Positions 1 through 7,526 of a stretch of 64,000 bases of DNA are shown in pieces. Each line of letters starts with the position of its first letter. The stretch's first letter is position 1. This DNA is from an uncultured archaeon. Its GTDB lineage: Archaea > Nanobdellota > Nanobdellia > Pacearchaeales > GW2011-AR1. The stretch covers positions 62,001-126,000 of the forward strand of contig CABMGE010000024.1 in NCBI GenBank assembly GCA_902385625.1, written 5' to 3'. Below the pieces are notes generated by a model. It saw only the letters and a program-made list of their open reading frames with translations, had not been told where the DNA came from and made no database searches. Position numbers and translations under genes: made by a program.

Positions 1-1005
1 TTTTGAGAGTGAAGAGTGATGTGCTCCAATAATATCAAATCCAGTTTTTCCTAGAATATCTTCCCCATGTTCAAGATAATTATTAGGAAACATTTCCTTT
101 AAATGATGAATAACTCTTTCTGTAGCAGCACGGGTATTTGTAAATATTATTGTGGTTTTATGGCTCTGGATTAGTTTGTCAATTAGACTATATAATGATG
201 AATGCATTTCAGCGCTATTTGTATCAATTAAATTCGTAACTCCTGTTAAAACTTCAATATCTGTTTTTTTCTGAGTCTGCACTTCAGCAATTAAACAATT
301 TCTACCTGTTCCAACTAAAAATTTAGCAACCTCTTCTAAAGGTGCAATTGTTGCAGAAAGCCCTATCCTAACAGGGCTTATTTTGCTTATTTCTTCAAGC
401 CTTTCAAGACTTAAACTTAGGTATACTCCCCTTTTATTTCCAAGGGAATGGATTTCATCAATAATTAGAAATTCAACACCATAGAATAAATCAATAAATT
501 TTTTTGAAGTAAGCACTATCGCAAGGCTTTCAGGAGTAGTGATAAAAATATGTGGTGGATTTTTAAGCATCTTAGCTTTTTCACTTGCTTCAGTGTCTCC
601 GGTTCTAAGACTTACTCTTATTTTTTGTAATTTTATTTGTTTTTTCTCTGCAAGATCATAAATTTCTTCCAAAGGCCTTATTAAATTAACAAAAATATCA
701 TTATTCAAAGCTTTTAATGGAGAGGAATAAATACAGTAAACCTTATTTTCCAATTCGTTTTTTCTAGCAATACTAACTAAATAATTAATTATTGCAAGAA
801 AACTAGTCAAGGTTTTTCCACTTCCAGTTGGAGCTGAGATTAGTATGTTTTTTCTATCATGCACATTCATTACCCCATATAACTGGCTTTCTGAGAATAC
901 CTCGAATTTTGAAAAAAACCACTCTTTTACAATCGGATCTAGAATTTCAATTATTTCTTCCTGGTTTCTTAGTTCTGCTTTTGAGATTCCATACTTGATT
1001 TCCAT
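1..1005 (-). CDS. lhr: Lhr-type large ATP-dependent helicase, N-terminal part (cut by window edge)
   Basis: ATP-dependent superfamily 2 helicase, probably acting in DNA repair or recombination. The frame opens at the ATG whose complement lies at 1003-1005 and runs off the left edge without a stop, giving about 335 residues. Visible are motif I (APTGSGKT, about residue 57), a TPES segment, motif II as DEIH followed by SLGNKRG (about residue 180), motif III as SAT, and the start of RecA domain 2 with TNTRAATE. The DEIH box and the spacing fit the Lhr family better than Hel308. The C-terminal winged-helix and Lhr core are outside the window, so the exact Lhr subgroup cannot be told. A TATA-like stretch lies at about 1010-1025. 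The next gene also runs leftward, about 95 nt upstream. Confidence 0.85.
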   Translation of the reverse strand, partial: MEIKYGISKAELRNQEEIIEILDPIVKEWFFSKFEVFSESQLYGVMNVHDRKNILISAPTGSGKTLTSFLAIINYLVSIARKNELENKVYCIYSSPLKALNNDIFVNLIRPLEEIYDLAEKKQIKLQKIRVSLRTGDTEASEKAKMLKNPPHIFITTPESLAIVLTSKKFIDLFYGVEFLIIDEIHSLGNKRGVYLSLSLERLEEISKISPVRIGLSATIAPLEEVAKFLVGTGRNCLIAEVQTQKKTDIEVLTGVTNLIDTNSAEMHSSLYSLIDKLIQSHKTTIIFTNTRAATERVIHHLKEMFPNNYLEHGEDILGKTGFDIIGAHHSSLSK

Positions 1006-1099
1006 AGTAATTTTTAAAGAACACCTTTTATCTATTTTTGATCATTGGTAAATATATAAATCTTGGTATAGGTCCCAAACAATTCAAAATCATTTGAAT

Positions 1100-2287
1100 T
1101 TATATGCTGTTATTTTGAGAAATATCTGTTTTTGCAGGATTATTAATAGTACTTGTTTGGTTGCCTTTTCTTTTTAGAAAATAGATTACTCCTAAAATCA
1201 GTATTATTGCTACTACAATTATTACAATAATTATAGGTAACCAATTCATACTCTTTTCTTTTGTAGTTTCTATTTTCTTTACTTCAACATTCCAAAAGTG
1301 GTTTCTTATCTCTGAGCTTTTTTCTATTTCTATACTAATATTGTAATTCCCTGGTTTTAATCCCCTAAATTCATAATATCCAGAATTTGTCTTAACCTCT
1401 TTGTTATCTAAATACCATTTGGTAGTATCAAAATCCTTATTATCTACTGAAAATAATTTAGTTTCATTAACAAATATGCTGATTTTTCCCAAGGCTGGCA
1501 AGGGATTTATTATAGTTAGGTTTACTATCTTTGTTTTATTTGTTTCATTTCCTGCAGTTTGATTACTAACTATTACTATTTGATTTGAATTGTTTTGGGC
1601 CGAAGAAGTCTGAGTTGTATTTGTATCACTTTCGTTTATAATTGCCGGATCTTCATTCAAGGCACTATAATTTGCAGGAATTACAGAAGTATCTCCAGAC
1701 TTATATTTATCATATTCAATTATAACCATTGGATTTTCAGGTGTTGACAAGGGGTCTGGGCTTATTGTGGTTTTACTCTCCTTTCCAACAAAAGAAACTT
1801 TTAATTTCTTTGCAATTCCATCAAGAACTAATTGTTTTATAGTTTTATTAACATAACTTTTTGGATCAATAAATTTGCTTATATTTGAATCTCCATTAAC
1901 AAGGACTTTTCCAGTAAAGTTTTTTGACACTCCATTAACACTATAATTTAGAGTACCGCTAATTTCACCAGTCAAGGGGTCATAATGCACTAAATAAGGC
2001 GTCCTTGCAATCTCATTTCCAGAACTGTCTTTTAACATAACTCCAAAACTATTATCTTGTTCAATTATAGTAAATTTTGAAATTGTGTTTACAAGTGTAT
2101 CTGCAAAAGATTTCCAGCCCCAAAAACTACTAAATCCTTTTGAATACCATTCTCCTTTATAATTTGCAGAAATATAATCTGCAGCACTATTATCTGCACT
2201 AGCTGAAACTAAAATATTCAAAAATAATACAAGGCCGATCAAAAATAAAATTGAAATTTTAGTTTTTAATCCAGTCCTCTTTTTCAT
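1100..2287 (-). CDS. Secreted, membrane-anchored surface protein of unknown function
   Basis: I do not recognise a named family. The 395-residue product starts with a basic stretch and a hydrophobic signal sequence (about residues 10-31, ending SASA). A C-terminal transmembrane helix follows (about residues 347-371, rich in Ile and Val), then a short basic and Asn-rich tail. The large middle part would face outside. It has a Ser/Asn/Thr/Gln-rich linker around residues 220-255 with many N-x-S/T sites, which suggests a glycosylated stalk, and a later segment (about 260-335) that resembles a beta-sandwich of the PEGA or Ig-like kind. This is a typical archaeal cell-surface protein layout. It stands alone between the helicase and a rightward regulator gene, with which it shares a 50 nt divergent intergenic region. 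Confidence 0.7.
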   Translation of the reverse strand: MKKRTGLKTKISILFLIGLVLFLNILVSASADNSAADYISANYKGEWYSKGFSSFWGWKSFADTLVNTISKFTIIEQDNSFGVMLKDSSGNEIARTPYLVHYDPLTGEISGTLNYSVNGVSKNFTGKVLVNGDSNISKFIDPKSYVNKTIKQLVLDGIAKKLKVSFVGKESKTTISPDPLSTPENPMVIIEYDKYKSGDTSVIPANYSALNEDPAIINESDTNTTQTSSAQNNSNQIVIVSNQTAGNETNKTKIVNLTIINPLPALGKISIFVNETKLFSVDNKDFDTTKWYLDNKEVKTNSGYYEFRGLKPGNYNISIEIEKSSEIRNHFWNVEVKKIETTKEKSMNWLPIIIVIIVVAIILILGVIYFLKRKGNQTSTINNPAKTDISQNNSI

Positions 2288-2305
2288 TGAAATACAATGC
2301 CAACA

Positions 2306-2320
2306 ACCTTTAAAAAGTTA
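2306..2320 (+). promoter_or_regulatory. TATA-like promoter box for the 88-residue wHTH gene
   Basis: The stretch ACCTTTAAAAAGTTA has the form of an archaeal TATA box with a purine-poor flank and ends 17 nt before the ATG at 2338. That spacing suits a nearly leaderless transcript. Inferred from sequence only. Confidence 0.4.
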
Positions 2321-2337
2321 TTTAATTTCATTATATT

Positions 2338-2604
2338 ATGAGACTTAGTAAAGATAAAAGAGATAAAATTGCAGAACAAATACTTTTGTTTCTATACCAT
2401 TCTTTTCCAAAAGAGCCATTTACAGCTGAGATTGCAAGAGAGATTGTTCGTGATGAGGAATTTATTAAAAAAATCCTTCTTGAATTAAAAGACAAAAATC
2501 TAATTATCTCAGTTAGGAAAAATAAAAATGGTGAACCTTTCTCAAGAAGGCTTAAATGGAGACTATCCAGCCAGGTTTACGATATCTATAAGTCTAAGCA
2601 ATAA
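2338..2604 (+). CDS. Small winged-helix-like DNA-binding protein
   Basis: An 88-residue basic protein. The predicted order is helix (DKIAEQILLFLYHSF), helix (AEIAREIV), helix (DEEFIKKILLELKDKNLI) and a beta-wing (ISVRKNKNGEPFSRRLKWRLS). This is the pattern of a winged helix-turn-helix, so a role as a transcriptional regulator is likely, but no specific family is recognised. It directly precedes a second, larger HTH gene on the same strand, 53 nt downstream and with its own TATA-like box, so the two may be separately transcribed. The assignment rests on pattern only. Confidence 0.55.
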   Translation: MRLSKDKRDKIAEQILLFLYHSFPKEPFTAEIAREIVRDEEFIKKILLELKDKNLIISVRKNKNGEPFSRRLKWRLSSQVYDIYKSKQ

Positions 2605-2622
2605 TCCTATTATATCAAACAT

Positions 2623-2637
2623 AAATTTATATAAATC
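2623..2637 (+). promoter_or_regulatory. TATA-like promoter box for the 240-residue regulator
   Basis: AAATTTATATAAATC lies 21 nt before the ATG at 2658, the usual distance in this window for a short-leader archaeal promoter. Confidence 0.45.
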
Positions 2638-2657
2638 TCGTTCTCTTCCTTCGAATA

Positions 2658-3380
2658 ATGGAAAAAGATCAGATTAAGCTTGCATTCTCAAAAGTTAAGC
2701 AGGATATGAAAGATTTAGAGAACACTGTTCTTCAAATGAAATTAGAACTAAGTGAACTAAAAGTACTTGTCAGTTCTATATATGACTCCTTAACTGAGCT
2801 TAAATATGAGAAAATGGCTCAAAATAATGCTTATTCTCTTCCAACACATACTCCAACATTCCAACAGTCAAATCCAACATTCGACAGATATCCAACAGAC
2901 ACTCCAACACTTCCACAGGAAATAGGGGGGTTAAAAGACCCAAATTTAAGATTCTCCATAGGAAATGAAGGGGTTCCAACAGACAGACAAACAGGCCAAC
3001 AGACAGACAAACAGACACTTTTTAAGGCCTCAAATATTGAGTCAGACATAAAAGAAGCGTCAGTTATCTTAGGTTCTTTGGATAGATTAAAAAAGGAAAT
3101 AAGATTAAAATTTAAACAACTTACTTCCCAAGAAATGCTTGTCTTCTCGACAATATATCAGTTAGAGGAAAGAGATCCTTCTGATGCAACTTACAATAAA
3201 ATTGCCTTGAGTTTAGGCCTTAGTGAAAGCTCTATTAGAGATTATGTTCTTAAAATGATTCGAAAGGGAATACCTATTAAAAAACAAAAAATAAACAATA
3301 GGACAGTGCTTCTATCAGTCTCAAGTGAGCTTAAGAAGATAGCAACTCTTTCTACAATAAATCAACTAAGAGAACTTTAA
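2658..3380 (+). CDS. Coiled-coil / repetitive-linker / HTH regulator
   Basis: A 240-residue protein of three parts. Residues 1-55 form an amphipathic coiled coil (KVKQDMKDLENTVLQMKLEL and onward). Residues 55-125 are a disordered linker rich in Pro, Thr and Gln. Residues 150-240 are a helical HTH region (LTSQEMLVFSTIYQLEE, then YNKIALSLGLSESSIRDYV) like sigma-70 region 4 or a LuxR-type HTH, ending in a basic wing. It probably acts as an oligomeric DNA-binding protein. The leftward gene at 3968-4588 has the same architecture. The linker is encoded by short DNA repeats, described separately. No named family is recognised. Confidence 0.6.
   Translation: MEKDQIKLAFSKVKQDMKDLENTVLQMKLELSELKVLVSSIYDSLTELKYEKMAQNNAYSLPTHTPTFQQSNPTFDRYPTDTPTLPQEIGGLKDPNLRFSIGNEGVPTDRQTGQQTDKQTLFKASNIESDIKEASVILGSLDRLKKEIRLKFKQLTSQEMLVFSTIYQLEERDPSDATYNKIALSLGLSESSIRDYVLKMIRKGIPIKKQKINNRTVLLSVSSELKKIATLSTINQLREL
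2841..3014 (+). repeat. CCAACA-type short repeats inside the regulator gene
   Basis: CCAACA occurs at 2841, 2852, 2860, 2873, 2892 and 2904. A tandem pair of the 19-mer CCAACAGACAGACAAACAG starts at 2976 and 2996. The repeats encode the low-complexity Pro/Thr/Gln linker and create open reading frames on the opposite strand. They look like a slippage-prone linker, not a CRISPR, because there are no unique spacers of constant length. Confidence 0.7.
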
Positions 3381-3967
3381 GTACCTAATTATTGGCACTT
3401 TAAGGCTTATTAGACCTAATATTTCTCTTCTCTTTGAACCGCTTCAGAGCAATTGTTTCAAAAGCTCCTCATAATTTGAAAAACCTATAGTTTTTCGTTG
3501 TAACGAATTTATTTTTGCTCTTACTAGAGCATTCAATTATTAAACTGGGATTTTTGATCTTTTAAGGCCTATAAAACCTTATTTTAATCTTTTTAAGTTT
3601 TTTTAATAATCCTCACAACAATGCTTAAAATTGTTAAAAACTATTAAAAAACCCTATAAAGTCTCTCTTTAAACCCTCAAGTTTACTTTTTTGATTGTTT
3701 TTTATCTCTCTCCTTTGTAGCCAAACTAAAAATATCTGTTTTTTCTCACTTTTTGATTGAAAGTATTGTTTTTTTGCCATTTTCATATGTTCGCTAACTC
3801 TCACTTTTCCAGTTTTTGAGCCTTTTTTGATGTTTTTTTACCAAAAAACCACTATTTTTTGGGTTTTCATTATATCTAGCCTTTACCTAACTCTCACTTT
3901 TCCAGTTTTTGAGCCTTTTTTGATGTTTTTTATATAAAATCGCTTACTTTTCTGCTTTTTTGCTATT
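3381..3967. other. T-rich intergenic region, 587 nt
   Basis: I find no convincing gene here. The stretch separates two convergent regulator genes and is strongly T-rich on the plus strand, with several T-runs that could terminate transcription of the rightward gene. It also holds TTTTAAGGCCT-like words near 3400 and 3560 and the 45-bp direct repeat listed separately. Confidence 0.6.
3794..3931. repeat. Perfect 45-bp direct repeat with a hairpin between copies
   Basis: Positions 3794-3838 and 3887-3931 are identical over 45 bases (starting CTAACTCTCACTTTTCC and ending GATGTTTTTT). The 48-nt spacer carries an inverted repeat, CCAAAAAA near 3841 with TTTTTTGG near 3855-3862. The layout (duplicated sequence, hairpin, duplicated sequence, period 93) resembles the tRNA-associated duplications near 37-38 kb. 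Confidence 0.8.
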
Positions 3968-4588
3968 TTATTCATATTCTTCTGTATTTTCAGCTCTTTT
4001 TTTGCTATTTTTAAGCTTTTTAGCCTTCAATAGTACTTCTTTAACTTTTTCTGGAATATATACTCGTTTCTTATTATTCTCTCCAACTATCTCTTCTACC
4101 AGTCCTTCACTTTTCTGTTTTATTGCATTTATTTGACCCCTGATAGTTGCCTTTCTTTTTCCAAGCATTGCAGCCAGGTCTTCATAAGAAAGTTTCATTT
4201 CAGAGTTAAGCAAAACAAATATAATTGCTCGTTCAGTAGTAGATAAATTGTCCAAAAGTGCTGTTTGAACACTTGTTTGAACACCGTTTAAAACAGTGCC
4301 AACGCCTGTTTGTTTATTAAACACTGTTTGTTTTTGTTTAAACACTGGCTTTTCGCCCACAATTGAAAGCACGTTTTTCAAATTTTCAAGCTCTTCCTTC
4401 ATCGTCGCAATTTCTTCATTGAGCTCAAAAATATGTTCTTTTAACTTAGAATCTTGAGAGTCTAGATGTTTAATCCAAGTTCCCATGTTGTTTATGTCGT
4501 GTTTAGCGCTGTTGAAGCCTGTTTGAACAGCTTGTTTAAGTTGTTCAACTTCATTTTTTTCAGCTTTCTTTGTAAAAAATCCTAACAT
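3968..4588 (-). CDS. Coiled-coil / Gln-Thr linker / winged-helix regulator
   Basis: A 206-residue protein. Residues 1-75 form a long coiled coil (NEVEQLKQAVQTGFNSAKHD and a Glu/Lys-rich heptad region). Residues 80-112 are a repetitive linker with VQTS, VQTA, KQTG and KQTV words. Residues 115-185 form a winged helix (LSTTERAIIFVLLNSEMKLS, then YEDLAAMLGKRKATIRGQIN), followed by a basic tail. It is probably a DNA-binding regulator. Several CTGTTTGAACA or GTTTAAACAC words occur in its own coding DNA and just upstream of its promoter, so self-regulation is possible. It converges on the similarly built gene at 2658. No family name can be given. Confidence 0.6.
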   Translation of the reverse strand: MLGFFTKKAEKNEVEQLKQAVQTGFNSAKHDINNMGTWIKHLDSQDSKLKEHIFELNEEIATMKEELENLKNVLSIVGEKPVFKQKQTVFNKQTGVGTVLNGVQTSVQTALLDNLSTTERAIIFVLLNSEMKLSYEDLAAMLGKRKATIRGQINAIKQKSEGLVEEIVGENNKKRVYIPEKVKEVLLKAKKLKNSKKRAENTEEYE

Positions 4589-4608
4589 AATATATTTAAA
4601 AAATGATT

Positions 4609-4619
4609 ATTTATAAACC
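4609..4619 (-). promoter_or_regulatory. TATA-like box for the 206-residue regulator
   Basis: On the minus strand this reads GGTTTATAAAT, 20-30 nt before the start codon at 4588. It lies next to the palindrome at 4639-4650. Confidence 0.45.
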
Positions 4620-4638
4620 TTACGTTTAGAGTCATATC

Positions 4639-4656
4639 AAACAGCTGTTTAAACAC
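4639..4656. promoter_or_regulatory. Palindromic AAACAGCTGTTT operator-like site
   Basis: AAACAGCTGTTTAAACAC holds a perfect 12-bp palindrome and sits directly upstream of the promoter of the leftward regulator gene. The same 18-mer occurs at 10388-10405 inside the recombinase gene, and the 12-mer core also at 8044-8055. The position suggests an operator. Binding is inferred only. Confidence 0.5.
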
Positions 4657-5197
4657 CATTATATCGACGATAAATTGATAAAAAACAAACAGTGTTTAAA
4701 GGTGTTTGTTTTTTATTTTTTCAGAGTTTTTTTCTAAATTTAGTCTCGTAAAATTAAAATAATGAAAAAAAGAACTTTTAAATGGTGTTTAAACAACTCA
4801 AATATACACAAAATTAATAAAAATAATACTCAAATTTAAGAAAAAACTACTATTTTTTGTTAAAATTTACTACCTTCTATAAACAATAAAATTAATCAAA
4901 AATAGATTAAATTTATTCCCACACAATTAGTCAAAAAGTAGCTTAAAAATAAGCAAAAATTGATTAAAATTAATTAAATATGCATTTTTTATTAAATTTT
5001 ACAAGTTCATTTTAAGGCCAATAATAAGCTTTAAATACAAAATAAACCTATACTAAATAATCAAAAAGAGGAAAATAAGGCTTAGAATACTCTAGCTCAA
5101 ACTAGCATTTTCAATAGCCTTTAGTAGTAATAAAAATGACAAAGACTAAAATAACAAAAACAAAAACGACAGATATATTAGAAAAAAATAGCCTAAA
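4657..5197. other. AT-rich noncoding region upstream of the structured RNA
   Basis: No convincing protein gene is visible. The first part has further GTGTTTAAA words (about 4690 and 4786). The middle is a nearly pure A/T stretch with many AATTAA and TTTTTA runs. A possible rightward promoter (GCTTTAAATACAAAA, about 5030-5044) could start the transcript that carries the structured RNA at 5198. A 29-codon frame opens at 5138 but is too short to call. Confidence 0.5.
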
Positions 5198-5296
5198 GGA
5201 GGCATGGTTGCAGGGGTCTGGATAAGCAGTTTGCCCTTTATAACTTTGGTCCCATAGAGTAATACTCTAGTCTCTGGCCTCTGCAAAGCTGCCACC
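5198..5296 (+). ncRNA. Candidate structured RNA (long two-part stem with inner hairpin)
   Basis: The 5' arm (5198-5218) pairs with the 3' arm (5276-5296). First come seven pairs with one A-A mismatch (GGAGGCA with TGCCACC), then a 3x3 internal loop (TGG opposite AGC), then an 11-bp helix (TTGCAGGGGTC with GGCCTCTGCAA, two G-U pairs). Inside is a 6-bp hairpin, TAGAGT-AAT-ACTCTA (5255-5269). This GC-richer island stands out in a region that is otherwise nearly all A/T. It could be a stand-alone small RNA or a leader element of the gene at 5573. It lacks the T-arm and anticodon arm of a tRNA, and I see no SRP, RNase P or 5S signature. Confidence 0.55.
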
Positions 5297-5572
5297 AAAA
5301 AAATTTAAAATAAAAACATTTAAGCAAAAACAAAAACTTTTTGCAAGGGCAAAAATTACAAAAAATCATAATTTCAAAGAATCTAACGGGAAAAAGAAAG
5401 GCCTGAAATTAACTATCAGGAATAATAAGTTAATTTAAGACCTAAAGGTGAAAAGAAAAAAGAGGTAATAGAATAGGGGTAAAGAGGTAAGGAAAGGTAA
5501 ATGCCTAAAGTAGAGGTAAAACCTAAGATAGAGGTAAATAAATAACAACTAACAAAAGGAGGAAAAATAAAA
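5297..5572. other. Noncoding leader-like segment with GAGGTAA repeats
   Basis: Purine-rich sequence without an open frame, lying between the structured RNA and the small membrane protein gene. GAGGTAA occurs at 5462, 5484, 5513 and 5531 with related words GGGGTAA and AAGGTAA between them. The words resemble Shine-Dalgarno cores. A strong one, AAAGGAGG (about 5553-5562), precedes the ATG at 5573. Confidence 0.5.
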
Positions 5573-5806
5573 ATGGAAGTAGATCCAATAATAAAAGATC
5601 TTGGAGCTAGTGTTTTAGCTTTGAGACCGCAGGAATCATGTAGCTGTAGCAGGGTTAGTTACAAACACATGGGTCTTCTCGTAATACTTGTTCTAGTTCT
5701 TGTGCTAGCATCTAGAAGAACTTTTATTTGGCCAGATACACTTCCACAATTATTAGCTATTGTGGTTAGCAGTTCTTTTGTTAGAGAAAAAGAAAAAAAA
5801 TATTAG
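5573..5806 (+). CDS. Small single-span or two-span membrane protein, unknown
   Basis: A 77-residue product with a hydrophobic helix (about residues 33-46, GLLVILVLVLVLA). A second, weaker hydrophobic stretch follows (about 56-68), then a charged Lys/Glu tail. A CSCSR motif lies just before the first helix. The start is backed by an unusually clear Shine-Dalgarno sequence (AAAGGAGG, 11 nt before ATG), which is rare elsewhere in this window. A perfect hairpin follows the stop. No homologous family comes to mind. It belongs to the cluster of orphan small genes between 5.5 and 8.7 kb. Confidence 0.5.
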   Translation: MEVDPIIKDLGASVLALRPQESCSCSRVSYKHMGLLVILVLVLVLASRRTFIWPDTLPQLLAIVVSSSFVREKEKKY

Positions 5807-5812
5807 AGTTAG

Positions 5813-5837
5813 TTCATGATTAATCCATAATCATGAA
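5813..5837 (+). terminator. 10-bp perfect hairpin after the 77-residue gene
   Basis: TTCATGATTA (5813-5822) and TAATCATGAA (5828-5837) are exact reverse complements around a 5-nt loop, six bases after the stop codon. A transcript-end or 3'-stability hairpin is likely. There is no long U-run directly after it. Confidence 0.5.
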
Positions 5838-6090
5838 ATAGTTTAGCCTCACAACCTAAATTATAAAAAACCAAATTTTATTTTTATTTTTCCAACATAG
5901 TTCTAAATCCAATAAACAAAAACACATTATACGAACCTTTTCAATGTAAACCCCCTCATTTCCACTGCAAAAAATACGTATTTTCTAGTTTTTTCCTAAT
6001 AAATCAGTATTTTTGTGCTTTCTTTTTATAAAATTTCATTAAAATAAACAAAAGCTTTAAAAATAATCCTTATTATAATAATAAAATAGT

Positions 6091-6387
6091 ATGAAAAAAG
6101 AGAATATTAATAAAGCAATTAAAAGAGTAAAACAGGCTTATGGCATAGAAACTCTAGAGACTAAAGCTTCTTCAGAGCCTATTTTAGATCTAGAAACTAT
6201 AAAACATCAAAGATTTACTGATAAGATAGTTCACTCAGTAGATTATATAGGATTTATAGCAATTTACGGCTCTGCAATTAGTTATGGTATCTATCATACC
6301 GCAACAAAAGTACCAGAAGTAGTTACTAAACTAGGCCTAGTTTACTCAGATATCTATCAATATATAGAACCATTTATACGTTCTTAG
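6091..6387 (+). CDS. Small protein with one hydrophobic helix, unknown
   Basis: A 98-residue protein. The N-terminal third is basic and helical (KKENINKAIKRVKQAYGIE), followed by an acidic patch. A hydrophobic segment (about residues 53-68, YIGFIAIYGSAISYGIY) could be a membrane helix. The C-terminus is aromatic-rich. A TATA-like run (CTTTAAAAATAATCC, about 6056-6070) lies just before the start. The next small gene begins 9 nt after the stop, so the two probably form an operon. No family recognised. Confidence 0.45.
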   Translation: MKKENINKAIKRVKQAYGIETLETKASSEPILDLETIKHQRFTDKIVHSVDYIGFIAIYGSAISYGIYHTATKVPEVVTKLGLVYSDIYQYIEPFIRS

Positions 6388-6396
6388 TAAAATAAC

Positions 6397-6639
6397 ATGA
6401 CATTTAATAACTACATGCAAGGTTTAGAGAATATTTCAATAAAAGTAGCTCCTTTAAGGATCAAGCCAGGAGCAGCACAAAGTTTGCAAGATGTTTTATG
6501 CCCAGGTCAAGGTATTCTTGAACAAACAGCAGAAAAAACAGAGCTTAGGGACTCAGATTACCCAAATATTATACAAAAAATCCTTTATTCAGCAGCCATA
6601 AGGCATAGGGAATTGAGACTCGAAGCCAGTAAATATTAA
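6397..6639 (+). CDS. Small soluble protein, unknown
   Basis: An 80-residue protein that probably shares a transcript with the gene ending at 6387. There is no clear membrane segment. The middle has APLRIKPGAAQSLQDVLCPG and the C-terminal half is a charged helix (NIIQKILYSAAIRHRELRLE). A hairpin, AAGCTAA with TTAGCTT, follows at 6648-6667. I cannot assign a function. Codon use and length suggest a real gene, with moderate certainty. Confidence 0.4.
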   Translation: MTFNNYMQGLENISIKVAPLRIKPGAAQSLQDVLCPGQGILEQTAEKTELRDSDYPNIIQKILYSAAIRHRELRLEASKY

Positions 6640-6647
6640 AAAATAAC

Positions 6648-6667
6648 AAGCTAAAACTTATTAGCTT
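6648..6667 (+). terminator. Hairpin after the two-gene small operon
   Basis: AAGCTAA (6648-6654) pairs with TTAGCTT (6661-6667) around a 6-nt loop, followed by TTATAAAAAG. It lies 8 nt after the stop codon at 6639. Confidence 0.4.
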
Positions 6668-6819
6668 TTATAAAAAGTTTTTGCATAGAGAAACTTTGAT
6701 AATTAAACACTACAAATTTACTAGGAATTAATTGTGGTGGCTAAAAAATAACTTGCAAGATCCAATAAAATATTATGAAACACAATAAAATATAAAAAGA
6801 AGTTTTTAATAAAAGTTAA

Positions 6820-7095
6820 ATGATAAGATCTTTTTTTAATAATCTCTCCTACAAAAATCAATTAATCTATGTCCAAGAGAGGTTTAATTTGTCTGCTGCG
6901 CAATCAGAAATTCTTTTAAAAGATTCTGAGACAAGAAGAGTTATTGATTCCGGTTACAATTTTGAAGTTAGCGAAATACCGATTCCGGATTTAATAACTT
7001 CAAAAGGTATACAAGGCATAGAATCTATTGTTCTTGAGTTAGCAGATGAATTAGTCCCAAATTTGGTCAGTTTTCAACCACCCCAAACTCCATAA
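6820..7095 (+). CDS. Small soluble protein, unknown
   Basis: A 91-residue protein. It starts with MIRSFFNNLSYKNQLIYVQE, continues with a helix-turn-helix-like stretch (LSAAQSEILLKDSETRRVID), and ends in a hydrophobic/acidic helix (IESIVLELADELVP) and a Pro-rich tail. It has no signal peptide or membrane helix. A TATA-like AAGTTTTTAATAAAA sits 15-25 nt before the start. It is isolated, with noncoding stretches on both sides. No family recognised. Confidence 0.4.
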   Translation: MIRSFFNNLSYKNQLIYVQERFNLSAAQSEILLKDSETRRVIDSGYNFEVSEIPIPDLITSKGIQGIESIVLELADELVPNLVSFQPPQTP

Positions 7096-7526
7096 CTCTA
7101 AAAAATACCCCTATTTTGAGCCTCTAAAAGCTCTTGTTTCTAAAGCTTTAATTTATAGCGTCAAAGCTTCGCACAAGATATATTATGCGAACTAGCAAGA
7201 AAATCCTACCCAAAAAACAGATATGCAAAAACTTTTTGTTTTATATTAAAAGTTTTAGCATGAATAAAAACATCATTTTAGCCATTACAAAATTTATAAA
7301 AATAAAAATGTAGTGTATAAAATTAAAATATTTTTTAGCAAGATTAAGGCTTCCTAAAAAAGCGAAAAATTATATGTTTTTGCTTATGCAGCAACTTTTA
7401 ATCCTTTCTTAAAACTTTTTGCATAGGTAAATCTTGTTGTTTGGTAACTACAAATTGTGTTTAAACCTGATTGTAGTGTTTAAAAATATAAGAATTCTTT
7501 GTTCAAACACTGTTTAAACTTAAAAT
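7096..7526. other. Noncoding stretch with repeated motifs, 430 nt
   Basis: No gene is apparent. It contains a TTCGCA/TGCGAA inverted repeat (about 7168-7191), a copy of the ACTTTTTGCATAG element (about 7425) that is also found near 6676, and a cluster of GTTTAAAC-type words (7458-7519). The region looks regulatory or like the remains of a mobile element. Confidence 0.5.

Noticed and set aside
2841-3014. Possible CRISPR array
   Set aside because: The repeats are only 6-19 bases with irregular spacing and lie in frame inside a coding gene. No cas genes are in the window.
2800-3049. Two leftward open frames of 72 codons each
   Set aside because: They are shadows of the short CCAACA/ACAGAC repeats on the other strand, with Cys/Val-Gly-rich composition unlike real proteins here.
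5138-5254. 29-codon and 17-codon frames over the structured RNA (the latter after AGGAGG)
   Set aside because: Too short, and the ATG of the second is only one base from the AGGAGG. The sequence is better explained by base pairing of the RNA.
5198-5296. tRNA reading of the structured RNA, because it ends TGCCACCA and has a seven-pair outer stem
   Set aside because: The long second helix and the lack of T-arm, D-arm and anticodon arm exclude a tRNA.
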